From positions 1 through 6,809 of the forward strand of contig CAZSLC010000044.1 of assembly GCA_964607675.1 (NCBI GenBank): DNA of 6,809 nucleotides, written 5' to 3'. Below are positions 1 through 5,953 of this stretch, piece after piece. The notes below the pieces were generated by a model that saw nothing but the letters and a program-made list of their open reading frames with translations, ran no database searches and was not told where the DNA came from. Both the position numbers and the translations under genes were made by a program. Every line of letters begins with the position of its first letter. Positions within the stretch are counted from its first letter, which is position 1. Source of the DNA: CAZSLC01 sp964607675 (GTDB taxonomy: Bacteria > Bacteroidota > Bacteroidia > Bacteroidales > UBA932).

Positions 1-407
1 CCAGTAAATGTTGCAGAGGTAGTTCCATCTCCTGTGGAGAGTGTAAACTCTGCTGCTGTGGCGTTATTTCCCCAAAATGTGGTGATCTTATCATCTGCTG
101 TCCAATTGACTACATTTAAATTCCCAAGTGAGGTCTTGGTATCAGGCAGTTCTGATGTAGCAGTGAGGGTGATAATATTTCCTTCTCCCCCATTTGTAGG
201 TTTTTCTCCCTTCTCGCACGAAGTGAGTATTGGCATTGCTATCAATGCGATTGATGCTACTGATCTTACTAATTTTACTACTATTGATGATACTACTGAT
301 CCTAATGCATGAGTAGCATTACTCCATCTTTTGATTAATTGCAGGGTTATCATTCCTTGCAAAATATGTATTTTTTGTCTCATTTTCATGATTTCTATTC
401 TTTTCAT
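1..407 (-). CDS. Fimbrillin-like lipoprotein, N-terminal part (runs off left edge)
   Basis: The minus-strand frame is open from 407 to the window edge (135 codons). It carries a hydrophobic stretch and lipobox (ILTSC, Cys codon 218-216), followed by a charged, glycine-rich linker (EKGEKPTNGGEG). The mature part reads TKTSLGNLNVVNWTADDKIT and later FTLSTGDGTTSATFTG. This pattern of T-K-T-S-L, V-x-W, D-K-I and a closing TTSATFTG is typical of the first beta domain of Bacteroidales fimbrillin-family (FimA/Mfa-like) proteins, recalled from family knowledge. Expected fate: lipidation by SPase II, outer-membrane export and a role as a surface or pilus-type protein. The start is uncertain. ATG at 407 lies 11 bp after the stop of the upstream small gene and puts Cys at residue 64; ATGs at 389, 383 and 353 are alternatives, the last giving Cys46. 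All give an unusually long segment before the lipobox. The in-frame upstream stop (TAG) rules out a much earlier start. The C-terminus is missing, so the subtype cannot be set. Confidence 0.8.
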   Translation of the reverse strand, partial: MKRIEIMKMRQKIHILQGMITLQLIKRWSNATHALGSVVSSIVVKLVRSVASIALIAMPILTSCEKGEKPTNGGEGNIITLTATSELPDTKTSLGNLNVVNWTADDKITTFWGNNATAAEFTLSTGDGTTSATFT

Positions 408-418
408 GATTTTCACTA

Positions 419-547
419 TTACCAACTACCTGTCTGATCTCCTAAGCCCTCTGTGCTACCACCGCTCACGGCGAAGCCCTGCTCGATCTCTATTACTATT
501 ACATCTATTTCGGGTGAGATGTAGTCACCACCAGTGTTCTTGTTCAT
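419..547 (-). CDS. Small acidic protein (42 aa) upstream of the fimbrillin-like lipoprotein
   Basis: This short minus-strand frame starts with ATG at 547 and ends with TAA at 419-421. The protein begins MNKNTGGDYISPEIDVIVIE and ends in STEGLGDQTGSW. It has no signal peptide or membrane helix, no cysteine, is acidic, and has a polar Gly/Ser-rich C-terminal half. The core Y-x-(S/A)-P-E-I-(D/E)-V followed by E-x-E-Q-G-F resembles small proteins I recall next to fimbrillin or other lipoprotein genes in Prevotella and Bacteroides; that is memory, not a search. Support for a real gene: a TAnnTTTG box lies about 30 bp upstream, the codons look protein-like, and the lipoprotein start follows its stop by 11 bp, suggesting one transcript and possible translational coupling. 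The function is unknown. It could be a leader or regulatory peptide, or a small partner of the lipoprotein. The overlapping plus-strand frame has no recognisable features and looks like its shadow. Confidence 0.65.
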   Translation of the reverse strand: MNKNTGGDYISPEIDVIVIEIEQGFAVSGGSTEGLGDQTGSW

Positions 548-577
548 AAATAATTATTTGATTCATTAAAAAGGGAG

Positions 578-585
578 CAAATTTA
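578..585 (-). promoter_or_regulatory. Candidate -7 box of the small protein/lipoprotein operon
   Basis: On the minus strand TAAATTTG matches the Bacteroidetes -7 consensus TAnnTTTG exactly. Transcription would start near 572, giving a leader of about 25 nt before the ATG at 547. No good TTTG lies 19-21 bp upstream (the best is TTCA), so the -33 element is weak or the promoter needs an activator. Confidence 0.4.
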
Positions 586-603
586 TAATCTTATTATTTG
601 ATT

Positions 604-636
604 TTTGAATAATAATTTCCAAAGGGTGTATATTTG
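604..636 (+). promoter_or_regulatory. Bacteroidetes-type promoter of the AraC-type regulator gene
   Basis: TTTG (604-607) and TATATTTG (629-636) match the -33 and -7 consensus of the Bacteroidetes primary sigma factor, with a 21-bp spacer. The predicted start is near 641-643, leaving a leader of roughly 97 nt before the ATG at 739. A tandem repeat (639-672) begins right at the predicted start. Confidence 0.6.
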
Positions 637-638
637 TA

Positions 639-672
639 CGTTTTGATGAATTTTTGTCGTTTTAACGAATTT
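639..672 (+). repeat. Imperfect tandem direct repeat, possible operator
   Basis: CGTTTTGATGAATTT (639-653) and CGTTTTAACGAATTT (658-672) match at 13 of 15 positions with a period of 19 bp, close to two helical turns. AraC-family domains, with their two HTH motifs, generally bind asymmetric or directly repeated half-sites of this kind. The position on the predicted transcription start of the regulator gene fits autoregulation, which is inference. Confidence 0.4.
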
Positions 673-698
673 ATTATGGCTATGTGATAGCCATAATA
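672..698. repeat. Perfect inverted repeat (11-bp arms, 5-nt loop) in the regulator leader
   Basis: TATTATGGCTA (672-682) is the exact reverse complement of TAGCCATAATA (688-698), with TGTGA as loop. It lies about 40 bp before the regulator ATG and downstream of its promoter, so it can act as a DNA palindrome or as an RNA hairpin in the 5' leader. The stem is AT-rich and no T-tract directly follows it on either strand, so an intrinsic terminator is unlikely. Confidence 0.6.
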
Positions 699-738
699 GA
701 AAAATTTTTGATTCCAATGCTTATTAGTTTTATAAAAA

Positions 739-1881
739 ATGATAGATGCTTTATATAATTATTCACTTTTAGTAGCTTGTATTACCTTATTTACATTTGG
801 CATAAGTATGCTTTTAGCGAAGACTCCCAAGAAAAGTATATACTTTTCATATGATAGGTCTCGCCGAATTCTTGGCGTAGCTTTGATATTTTTTGGAATA
901 CAAGTGCTGCTCCAATTGATATTTGGGTTTCGTACATCGTTTCCTTATATAGCAATTGCTCTTAATATTACTATTTTTTATTTGGAGGCTATTCTTTTCG
1001 GCATGGCGTTTATATCACTGCTTACTCCTGAATATATATCTAAGCATCAGATATTTAGAGATATGGGAAAGTGGGCTGTGTGTATGCTGTTGCTATGGTG
1101 TGCTACTCTCTGCCTTGATGGTACACTTCGTACTGCTATTCAGATAGCTACAGCTGCATTCTTTTTTTGGCAAGCTTGCCTTATAATACTGCAATTTTTT
1201 ACTGTTTATCGCCAAGCTACATATAAGGTAGACAATTATTATGCTGAAAATGTAAATGTATTTGTGCGGTGGCTTTATAAAAGTACTTGGGGAATCATTG
1301 CTTTCGGGCTAAGTGGTGCTGTATTGGCTTTTACTCCGAAGTGGTGCGTAGCTATACAAATGTTTGCTGGTATTTTTATGTTTTCCTATATTTATATGTC
1401 TTTTATGAATTATGCACTGAACTATGGTTCTATGAAAGTAGCAATGGCAGAAACTATGGAAGAAGAGATAGCTGAGACTAAAAATGGGTTGGATATTGAA
1501 TCGAATGTGTTACCTTTTAATAATTGTGAACAGAAACAAAATGATAGATATGTGCAACAAATAGCAGAATTACTCGACAAGTGGGTGGCTGAAGGGGGGT
1601 TTCGTGAAAATGGTATAACTATAGATCGGGTAGCTACTACTATTTTATCTAATCGCACATATTTATCTAATTATATAAATTCTCGATTTAAATGTACTTT
1701 CCGCTCTTGGATAAACTACCATCGTATTGAATATGCTAAGCAGTTATTAAAAAACTCTCCAGAAAAGAGTATAGAACAGATAGCTATTGAATCTGGTTTC
1801 TCATCTGGAAATAGTTTTGGAAAAGTATTTAACGAAAGTGAAAAAATGCCTCCATCTAAATGGCGAAAAGAGGCTAAATAA
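739..1881 (+). CDS. Membrane-embedded AraC-family transcriptional regulator
   Basis: The N-terminal 230 residues hold about seven hydrophobic segments (near 8-27, 44-64, 68-95, 112-127, 132-155, 183-199 and 204-228). A charged linker (about 235-275) leads to a C-terminal AraC DNA-binding domain with two helix-turn-helix units: 293-316 (ITIDRVATTILSNRTYLSNY) and 343-366 (SIEQIAIESGFSSGNSFGKV). It closes with the family's P-x-x-W/Y-R element (PPSKWRKE). This layout is common in Bacteroidetes: the protein would sit in the inner membrane with the HTH domain in the cytoplasm. The ligand is unknown. The start is ATG 739, preceded by an AT-rich stretch without a Shine-Dalgarno site, as usual in the phylum. 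It is divergent from the small protein/lipoprotein operon, which is a plausible target. Its stop codon directly abuts the stop of the convergent kinase gene. Confidence 0.9.
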   Translation: MIDALYNYSLLVACITLFTFGISMLLAKTPKKSIYFSYDRSRRILGVALIFFGIQVLLQLIFGFRTSFPYIAIALNITIFYLEAILFGMAFISLLTPEYISKHQIFRDMGKWAVCMLLLWCATLCLDGTLRTAIQIATAAFFFWQACLIILQFFTVYRQATYKVDNYYAENVNVFVRWLYKSTWGIIAFGLSGAVLAFTPKWCVAIQMFAGIFMFSYIYMSFMNYALNYGSMKVAMAETMEEEIAETKNGLDIESNVLPFNNCEQKQNDRYVQQIAELLDKWVAEGGFRENGITIDRVATTILSNRTYLSNYINSRFKCTFRSWINYHRIEYAKQLLKNSPEKSIEQIAIESGFSSGNSFGKVFNESEKMPPSKWRKEAK

Positions 1882-2907
1882 TCATTGGACAATAGGTATT
1901 TTTACGACAAAAAATTTGTTGTCATCACTGATGGTGATATCCTTATTAAAAAGCAATTGATACTGTTCCCTAATATTATTGATTCCTATTCCCGTATGAG
2001 ATACAATTTTCTTCTTTCTGCATATGTTGTTCTTAATCTCTAATTCATCTCCACTTACTTTCACATCTATATACAAGGTGTGATTAGTGTTTACAACATT
2101 ATGCTTTACTGCATTTTCTATCATCATCTGAATGGCACATGGTATTATCTTTGATTCGTGATATTTTTCTGGAATTTCTATTTTTACCACTAAACCATTT
2201 CCAAATCTCTCATTAAGGAGATCTACATACTTCTTAACAAACTCCAATTCCTCTTCAAGCAATACAAAAGAATCAGATTCTATCTTTAGTAAATATCTAT
2301 AAACAAGTGCAAGTTTATTTACATACTCGCTCGCTTTTTCTTGATTCTCAAAGATAAGTTGATCAAGTACATTTAACGAATTGAAAAGAAAATGGGGATC
2401 CATTTCACTTTTTAGAAGTTGATATTTATAATTAGCTTTTACCCTTTGTTCAATTTCACGATTCAGGGCTTTTTTATTTACCCACCTGTAGTAAAATGAG
2501 AGATCGAGAATAATTACCAAGACTACATTGAAAAGAAAGTTTGTGATAAAAGAGTAAAAGATAACTTCGGCGTTTAACAATCCATAAACAACAGAGGCAC
2601 ATAACGAAATGACACTAACACATATAAATTCGATAAAAGTCTTTAGATATATTTTTCCATCATAGGAAATCTTTTTTACTAATACCTTTACAATCACAAA
2701 ATCAGCAACAATCATCGTTATCGTTATAGGATAATTGGATAATGTCTGAAAGAGATAATCACCAAAATCAAGTCCAAATCTATCATGAAAAATGGGTAAA
2801 AGCCCCTCTACCAACATTCTGATACCCACGATGATGATTATTAAGATGACAAGGGCAATTAACGCCGCAATATTATTTTTTATCGATTTCTCCACTCTTG
2901 AAAACAA
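1882..2907 (-). CDS. LytS/YehU-type sensor histidine kinase
   Basis: This is a membrane sensor kinase expected to autophosphorylate a histidine and pass phosphate to a LytTR-type response regulator. Four hydrophobic segments (about 12-34, 58-78, 88-110, 117-140) are followed by a coiled linker and the His_kinase domain. The phospho-acceptor motif is DPHFLFNSLN with His172, the N-box is MMIENAVKHN with Asn265, and the glycine loop is GIGINNIREQ (about 306-315). At 341 residues it has the usual length for this family. The start is odd: the frame has no ATG before Met31, which would remove most of the first membrane helix. The likely start is TTG at 2907 (35-bp overlap with the upstream gene) or GTG at 2895. 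Both lie inside the upstream gene, suggesting translational coupling. No response regulator gene is present in the window. Confidence 0.92.
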   Translation of the reverse strand: MFSRVEKSIKNNIAALIALVILIIIIVGIRMLVEGLLPIFHDRFGLDFGDYLFQTLSNYPITITMIVADFVIVKVLVKKISYDGKIYLKTFIEFICVSVISLCASVVYGLLNAEVIFYSFITNFLFNVVLVIILDLSFYYRWVNKKALNREIEQRVKANYKYQLLKSEMDPHFLFNSLNVLDQLIFENQEKASEYVNKLALVYRYLLKIESDSFVLLEEELEFVKKYVDLLNERFGNGLVVKIEIPEKYHESKIIPCAIQMMIENAVKHNVVNTNHTLYIDVKVSGDELEIKNNICRKKKIVSHTGIGINNIREQYQLLFNKDITISDDNKFFVVKIPIVQ

Positions 2908-3268
2908 GTAAGATGTTTATTAATCCAAGCAGTTCAGTAACAATGGCCGTTGTCAAGACATTGTTCCAAAATCCGAAATGAGGTAAAAGAATATTTAGAT
3001 ATTCAGCCCCCTTTGTGCCAAGAAAAAACCCAGCAAAACAAGAGAGAAAAGCAAGGCCAATAAAGACATCTATCGGTGCCTTAAAGAACCTTGTGACCGA
3101 ATAAATCATCATAACAGTCAATAGTGTCAATCCGAGAGCATCTTTCAAATTAAATATACGGAATAAAAGACATAGCAAAGCGTGAGCTATTACAAATAAT
3201 AACACTATAAGATGAGCCTTTTTCAAGTTGCATTTTCTATTAGTTGTTTTGACAAAATAATTATTCAT
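2873..3268 (-). CDS. Small integral membrane protein (131 aa), operon partner of the kinase
   Basis: I do not recognise a named family. The protein has a basic N-terminus (KTTNRKCNLKKAH) and four predicted membrane helices, near 18-37, 43-61, 66-86 and 103-124, ending in a short charged tail (KSGEIDKK). It starts at ATG 3268, about 22 nt after the predicted transcription start of a strong promoter, and is the first gene of an operon with the histidine kinase, whose coding region overlaps its 3' end by up to 35 bp. The tight overlap suggests the two are made in a fixed ratio. A role as accessory sensor or membrane partner of the kinase is inference. There are no catalytic motifs, signal peptide or lipobox. 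Confidence 0.8.
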   Translation of the reverse strand: MNNYFVKTTNRKCNLKKAHLIVLLFVIAHALLCLLFRIFNLKDALGLTLLTVMMIYSVTRFFKAPIDVFIGLAFLSCFAGFFLGTKGAEYLNILLPHFGFWNNVLTTAIVTELLGLINILLVFKSGEIDKK

Positions 3269-3295
3269 GACTACTTATTTATGGCTTATATTCTC

Positions 3296-3312
3296 CAAAT
3301 TTAGTAAATTTG
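3296..3312. repeat. 17-bp palindrome joining two divergent -7 boxes
   Basis: CAAATTTA-G-TAAATTTG is a perfect inverted repeat with 8-bp arms around one central base. Each arm is a consensus -7 box for one of the two divergent transcription units, so the two promoters overlap physically. Confidence 0.7.
3305..3312 (+). promoter_or_regulatory. Candidate -7 box of malQ
   Basis: TAAATTTG is an exact TAnnTTTG match facing malQ, but no TTTG lies 19-21 bp upstream (the nearest is TATG at 3280-3283). Start near 3318 would leave a leader of only about 10 nt. An alternative with a better -33 but poorer -7 is TTTG 3248-3251 with TACTTATT 3272-3279. Confidence 0.35.
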
Positions 3313-3328
3313 TAACAAAAATCAAACT

Positions 3329-5953
3329 ATGACTATTCACTTTTCAATCAATTACATAACTAAATATGGGGAAGATCTTTATATTACTGGCTCCACCCCC
3401 CAATTGGGTAGCGATAAAATAGAAGATGCCGTCAAAATGGATTTTAATAACTCTTTTGAATGGACCAAGAGTATAGAGATTGAATGGACGAAGAATCATA
3501 CTTTTACATATAGGTATTTTGTAAAGTGTGGAAACAGCTTTCTCTTTGAAGTTGGTGCTGGAAGGGCAATTCTACTCAATAAAGAGAAAGAACAAATGCT
3601 CCTTCATGACCAATGGCAAGGCAACGATTCCAATGCACCCTTCTTGACGGCCCCATTTACAGATCTCTTTTTCACACATAAAATCGAAAAGAGTCATAAG
3701 AGACCCTCTTTCCACAAAGAGATCATTATCAGGGCAACAATCCCACTCATAGAAAAAGATAATGATATATACATTTGTGGAGATAGCACCATTCTTGGAG
3801 AATGGGACACAGACAAGGCTATAAAGATGACACCTCTCAGGGGGGCAAAATGGGAAATCTGCCTCAACGCTGACACAATACCCCAAAGGCTTGAGTTCAA
3901 ATTTTTAAAAAAGAACAGCACCAGTGGTGAAATCTTGTGGGAAAATGGCACTAACAGAATACTCATTGTGCCAACCATGCAATGCCACTCCTCACATTTA
4001 TTTGAATACTCTTCTGCTAATTTCCCTCCCATCCATCCCCATTTCTTCGGCACTGCAATCCCTGTTTTCTCCCTTCGCACTAAAAATGGATCTGGCATCG
4101 GAGAATTTTCAGACTTGAAACCTTTTGCCGATTGGGTCGCTTCTATCGGGCAGAGTTTCATCCAAATTCTCCCAATCAACGACACCACTTCTACTAAAAG
4201 CTGGCTCGACTCATATCCATACGGAGCTATTTCTGTGATGGCCCTCCATCCTATTTATCTCAATCTTCCAACAATTGGCACATTTAATAATAAGAAAGAT
4301 ACTACCACCTTCAACAAGGAGTGCAAGATCCTAAATGACCTGCATGAAGTTGACTACGAAAAAGTACTTAACCTCAAAATGAAATATCTCCATATCCTAT
4401 TTGATAAGTACTCAAAAGAACATTTTTCTGATAAAAAATTCAAGAGTTTTTACAAAGACAACAAGGGATGGCTCGATCCATACTGCGCATTTTGCTCTTT
4501 AAGAGATAAATATAGCACTGCCGATTTTACCAAATGGGGAAAGGACTCCCGCTATTCGCACCAAAAATGCAGTGATGACAACTTTTATTTGTTTCTTCAA
4601 TACCATCTACATCTGCAACTTTCGGATGCGGTGAGCTACATTCATTCGAAGGGAATTGCGTTGAAAGGGGATATCCCTATTGGCATCACACCGAATAGTG
4701 TTGACGCATGGGTGAAACCCCAGCTATTTAACATGACATCACAGGCAGGAGCTCCTCCAGATGATTTCTCCGCAGAGGGACAAAATTGGGGATTCCCAAC
4801 ATACAATTGGAATGCCATGGAAAAAGACAACTACCAGTGGTGGAGGGATAGATTTCAGAAAATGGCCCAGTATTTTGATGCATACCGCATAGATCATGTA
4901 CTTGGCTTTTTTAGGATATGGGAAATCCCTACTAATCAGATAAGTGGACTTATGGGACATTTTTCTCCAGCCCTGCCATATACCCTTGAGGAAATAGAAC
5001 ATTTTGGCTACAGCTTTGATTTTTACAGAGACACCAAGCCCTATATCAGATATTACCAGCTTAGGGAAATATTTGGTGATCAGGTGGATATGGTGATGGA
5101 TAGATTTTTAGAGAGCAATCAATTCGAAGTATTTACCCTTAAATCTCAATTCGATACTCAGAAAAAAATTGAGATTTACTTTAATGGGGCAGAAAGTGAT
5201 ATAAAAGATGCCCTTATGGCACTTGTAGGGGAGGTTCTTTTCATTGAAGATCCAATACAAAATGGAAAATTTCACCCAAAGATTTCTGCTCAATTTACAT
5301 ACTCCTACAAAGCCCTCTCTGAGGAAAGCAAGAGAGCCTTCAACACTTTGTATGACAATTTCTTCTACAAAAGACACAACCATTTTTGGGGAGAAGAGGC
5401 CATGAAGAAGCTACCACAGCTCATATCTTCAACCAATATGCTCACATGTGCCGAAGATCTGGGGATGATTCCAGATTGCGTTCCAGAGGTAGTTAACAAT
5501 TTAAAAATGCTCTCTCTTGAGATACAGAGGATGCCTAAAGATCCTAAAATGCAATTTGCCCTACCGTCACAGTATCCATATTTAAGTGTAGCCACTACAG
5601 GGACACATGACACAAGTACCATCAGGGGGTGGTGGGAAGAGAGTGAAGAGATAAGACAATCATACTTCAATACGATATTGCACGAAAAGGGCAAAGCCCC
5701 TTTCTACTGTGAACCATGGATTTGTGAAAAAATTATCAATCAACACATACACAGCTCTTCCATGCTTGTAATACTTCCTCTTCAAGATTGGCTCTCAACA
5801 GATGGCTCCATCAGAAACCAAGACACTAATGGGGAAAGAATTAATAACCCTGCAAATCCAAAACACTATTGGAGATATAGGATGCACATGGACATTGAGG
5901 ATCTACTTAGATATGTTACCAATATAACAACGCCTTGTCATATAGGGAGTTGA
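3329..5953 (+). CDS. malQ: 4-alpha-glucanotransferase (GH77) with two CBM20 modules
   Basis: This cytoplasmic enzyme (amylomaltase/disproportionating enzyme) moves alpha-1,4-glucan segments between maltodextrins and releases glucose, feeding starch or glycogen use. Two starch-binding CBM20 domains come first (about 1-100, LYITGSTPQLGS; about 130-228, IYICGDSTILGEWD), then a GH77 barrel from about 240 (FSLRTKNGSGIGEFSDLKPF). The predicted catalytic residues are all present: nucleophile Asp522 (AYRIDHV), acid/base Glu709 (CAEDLGMIP) and stabiliser Asp761 (TGTHDTSTIRGWW). The 187-residue gap between Asp522 and Glu709 reflects the insertion typical of plant DPE2 and its bacterial relatives; small bacterial MalQ has about 47. 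At 874 residues it is near the usual length. The first CBM20 strand begins at residue 2, supporting ATG 3329. The tail is odd: from residue 859 on the sequence is antisense to the neighbouring gene, so the family's usual end seems replaced. The catalytic core is intact, so activity is likely. Confidence 0.95.
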   Translation: MTIHFSINYITKYGEDLYITGSTPQLGSDKIEDAVKMDFNNSFEWTKSIEIEWTKNHTFTYRYFVKCGNSFLFEVGAGRAILLNKEKEQMLLHDQWQGNDSNAPFLTAPFTDLFFTHKIEKSHKRPSFHKEIIIRATIPLIEKDNDIYICGDSTILGEWDTDKAIKMTPLRGAKWEICLNADTIPQRLEFKFLKKNSTSGEILWENGTNRILIVPTMQCHSSHLFEYSSANFPPIHPHFFGTAIPVFSLRTKNGSGIGEFSDLKPFADWVASIGQSFIQILPINDTTSTKSWLDSYPYGAISVMALHPIYLNLPTIGTFNNKKDTTTFNKECKILNDLHEVDYEKVLNLKMKYLHILFDKYSKEHFSDKKFKSFYKDNKGWLDPYCAFCSLRDKYSTADFTKWGKDSRYSHQKCSDDNFYLFLQYHLHLQLSDAVSYIHSKGIALKGDIPIGITPNSVDAWVKPQLFNMTSQAGAPPDDFSAEGQNWGFPTYNWNAMEKDNYQWWRDRFQKMAQYFDAYRIDHVLGFFRIWEIPTNQISGLMGHFSPALPYTLEEIEHFGYSFDFYRDTKPYIRYYQLREIFGDQVDMVMDRFLESNQFEVFTLKSQFDTQKKIEIYFNGAESDIKDALMALVGEVLFIEDPIQNGKFHPKISAQFTYSYKALSEESKRAFNTLYDNFFYKRHNHFWGEEAMKKLPQLISSTNMLTCAEDLGMIPDCVPEVVNNLKMLSLEIQRMPKDPKMQFALPSQYPYLSVATTGTHDTSTIRGWWEESEEIRQSYFNTILHEKGKAPFYCEPWICEKIINQHIHSSSMLVILPLQDWLSTDGSIRNQDTNGERINNPANPKHYWRYRMHMDIEDLLRYVTNITTPCHIGS

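Larger units (their letters stand above)
3296..3326 (-). promoter_or_regulatory. Consensus promoter of the membrane protein/kinase operon
   Basis: Read on the minus strand, TTTG (3326-3323) is followed by a 19-bp spacer and TAAATTTG (3303-3296), a full match to the Bacteroidetes promoter consensus. Transcription would begin near 3290, about 22 nt before the ATG at 3268. The -33 box ends 2 bp before the malQ start codon, and the spacer covers the malQ-facing -7 box. Confidence 0.65.

Noticed and set aside
34..312. Plus-strand frame of 92 codons
   Set aside because: It is the antisense of the lipoprotein, whose lipobox and fimbrillin-type motifs are clear on the minus strand.
419..547. The small protein as a double-glycine RiPP or bacteriocin precursor (SGG at 28-30)
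   Set aside because: The leader does not resemble the Bacteroidales GG-precursor families, there is no cysteine-rich or otherwise typical core, and no peptidase-transporter or modifying enzyme is in the window.
331..549. Plus-strand frame of 72 codons with a hydrophobic start
   Set aside because: It lies opposite the 42-aa gene and the lipoprotein N-terminus, which both show protein-like features on the minus strand. The plus-strand product is low-complexity and has no promoter or recognisable motif.
672..698. Hairpin as an intrinsic terminator
   Set aside because: The stem is AT-rich and neither strand has a T-tract directly after it; the following AAAAATTTTT on the plus strand starts with A.
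1906..1923. GACAA...TTGTC inverted repeat as a terminator between the convergent regulator and kinase genes
   Set aside because: It has only five base pairs, lies within the kinase coding sequence (FFVVKIP region) and has no downstream T-tract of note.
3572..4188. Minus-strand open frames inside malQ (104 and 164 codons)
   Set aside because: They lie opposite CBM20 and GH77 coding sequence with clear family motifs, and their products have no domain signs. The same holds for the minus-strand frames at 4642-5694.
3329..5953. malQ as a pseudogene because of its altered tail
   Set aside because: The frame is intact over 874 codons, both CBM20 domains and all three catalytic acids are present, and only the last few residues differ.
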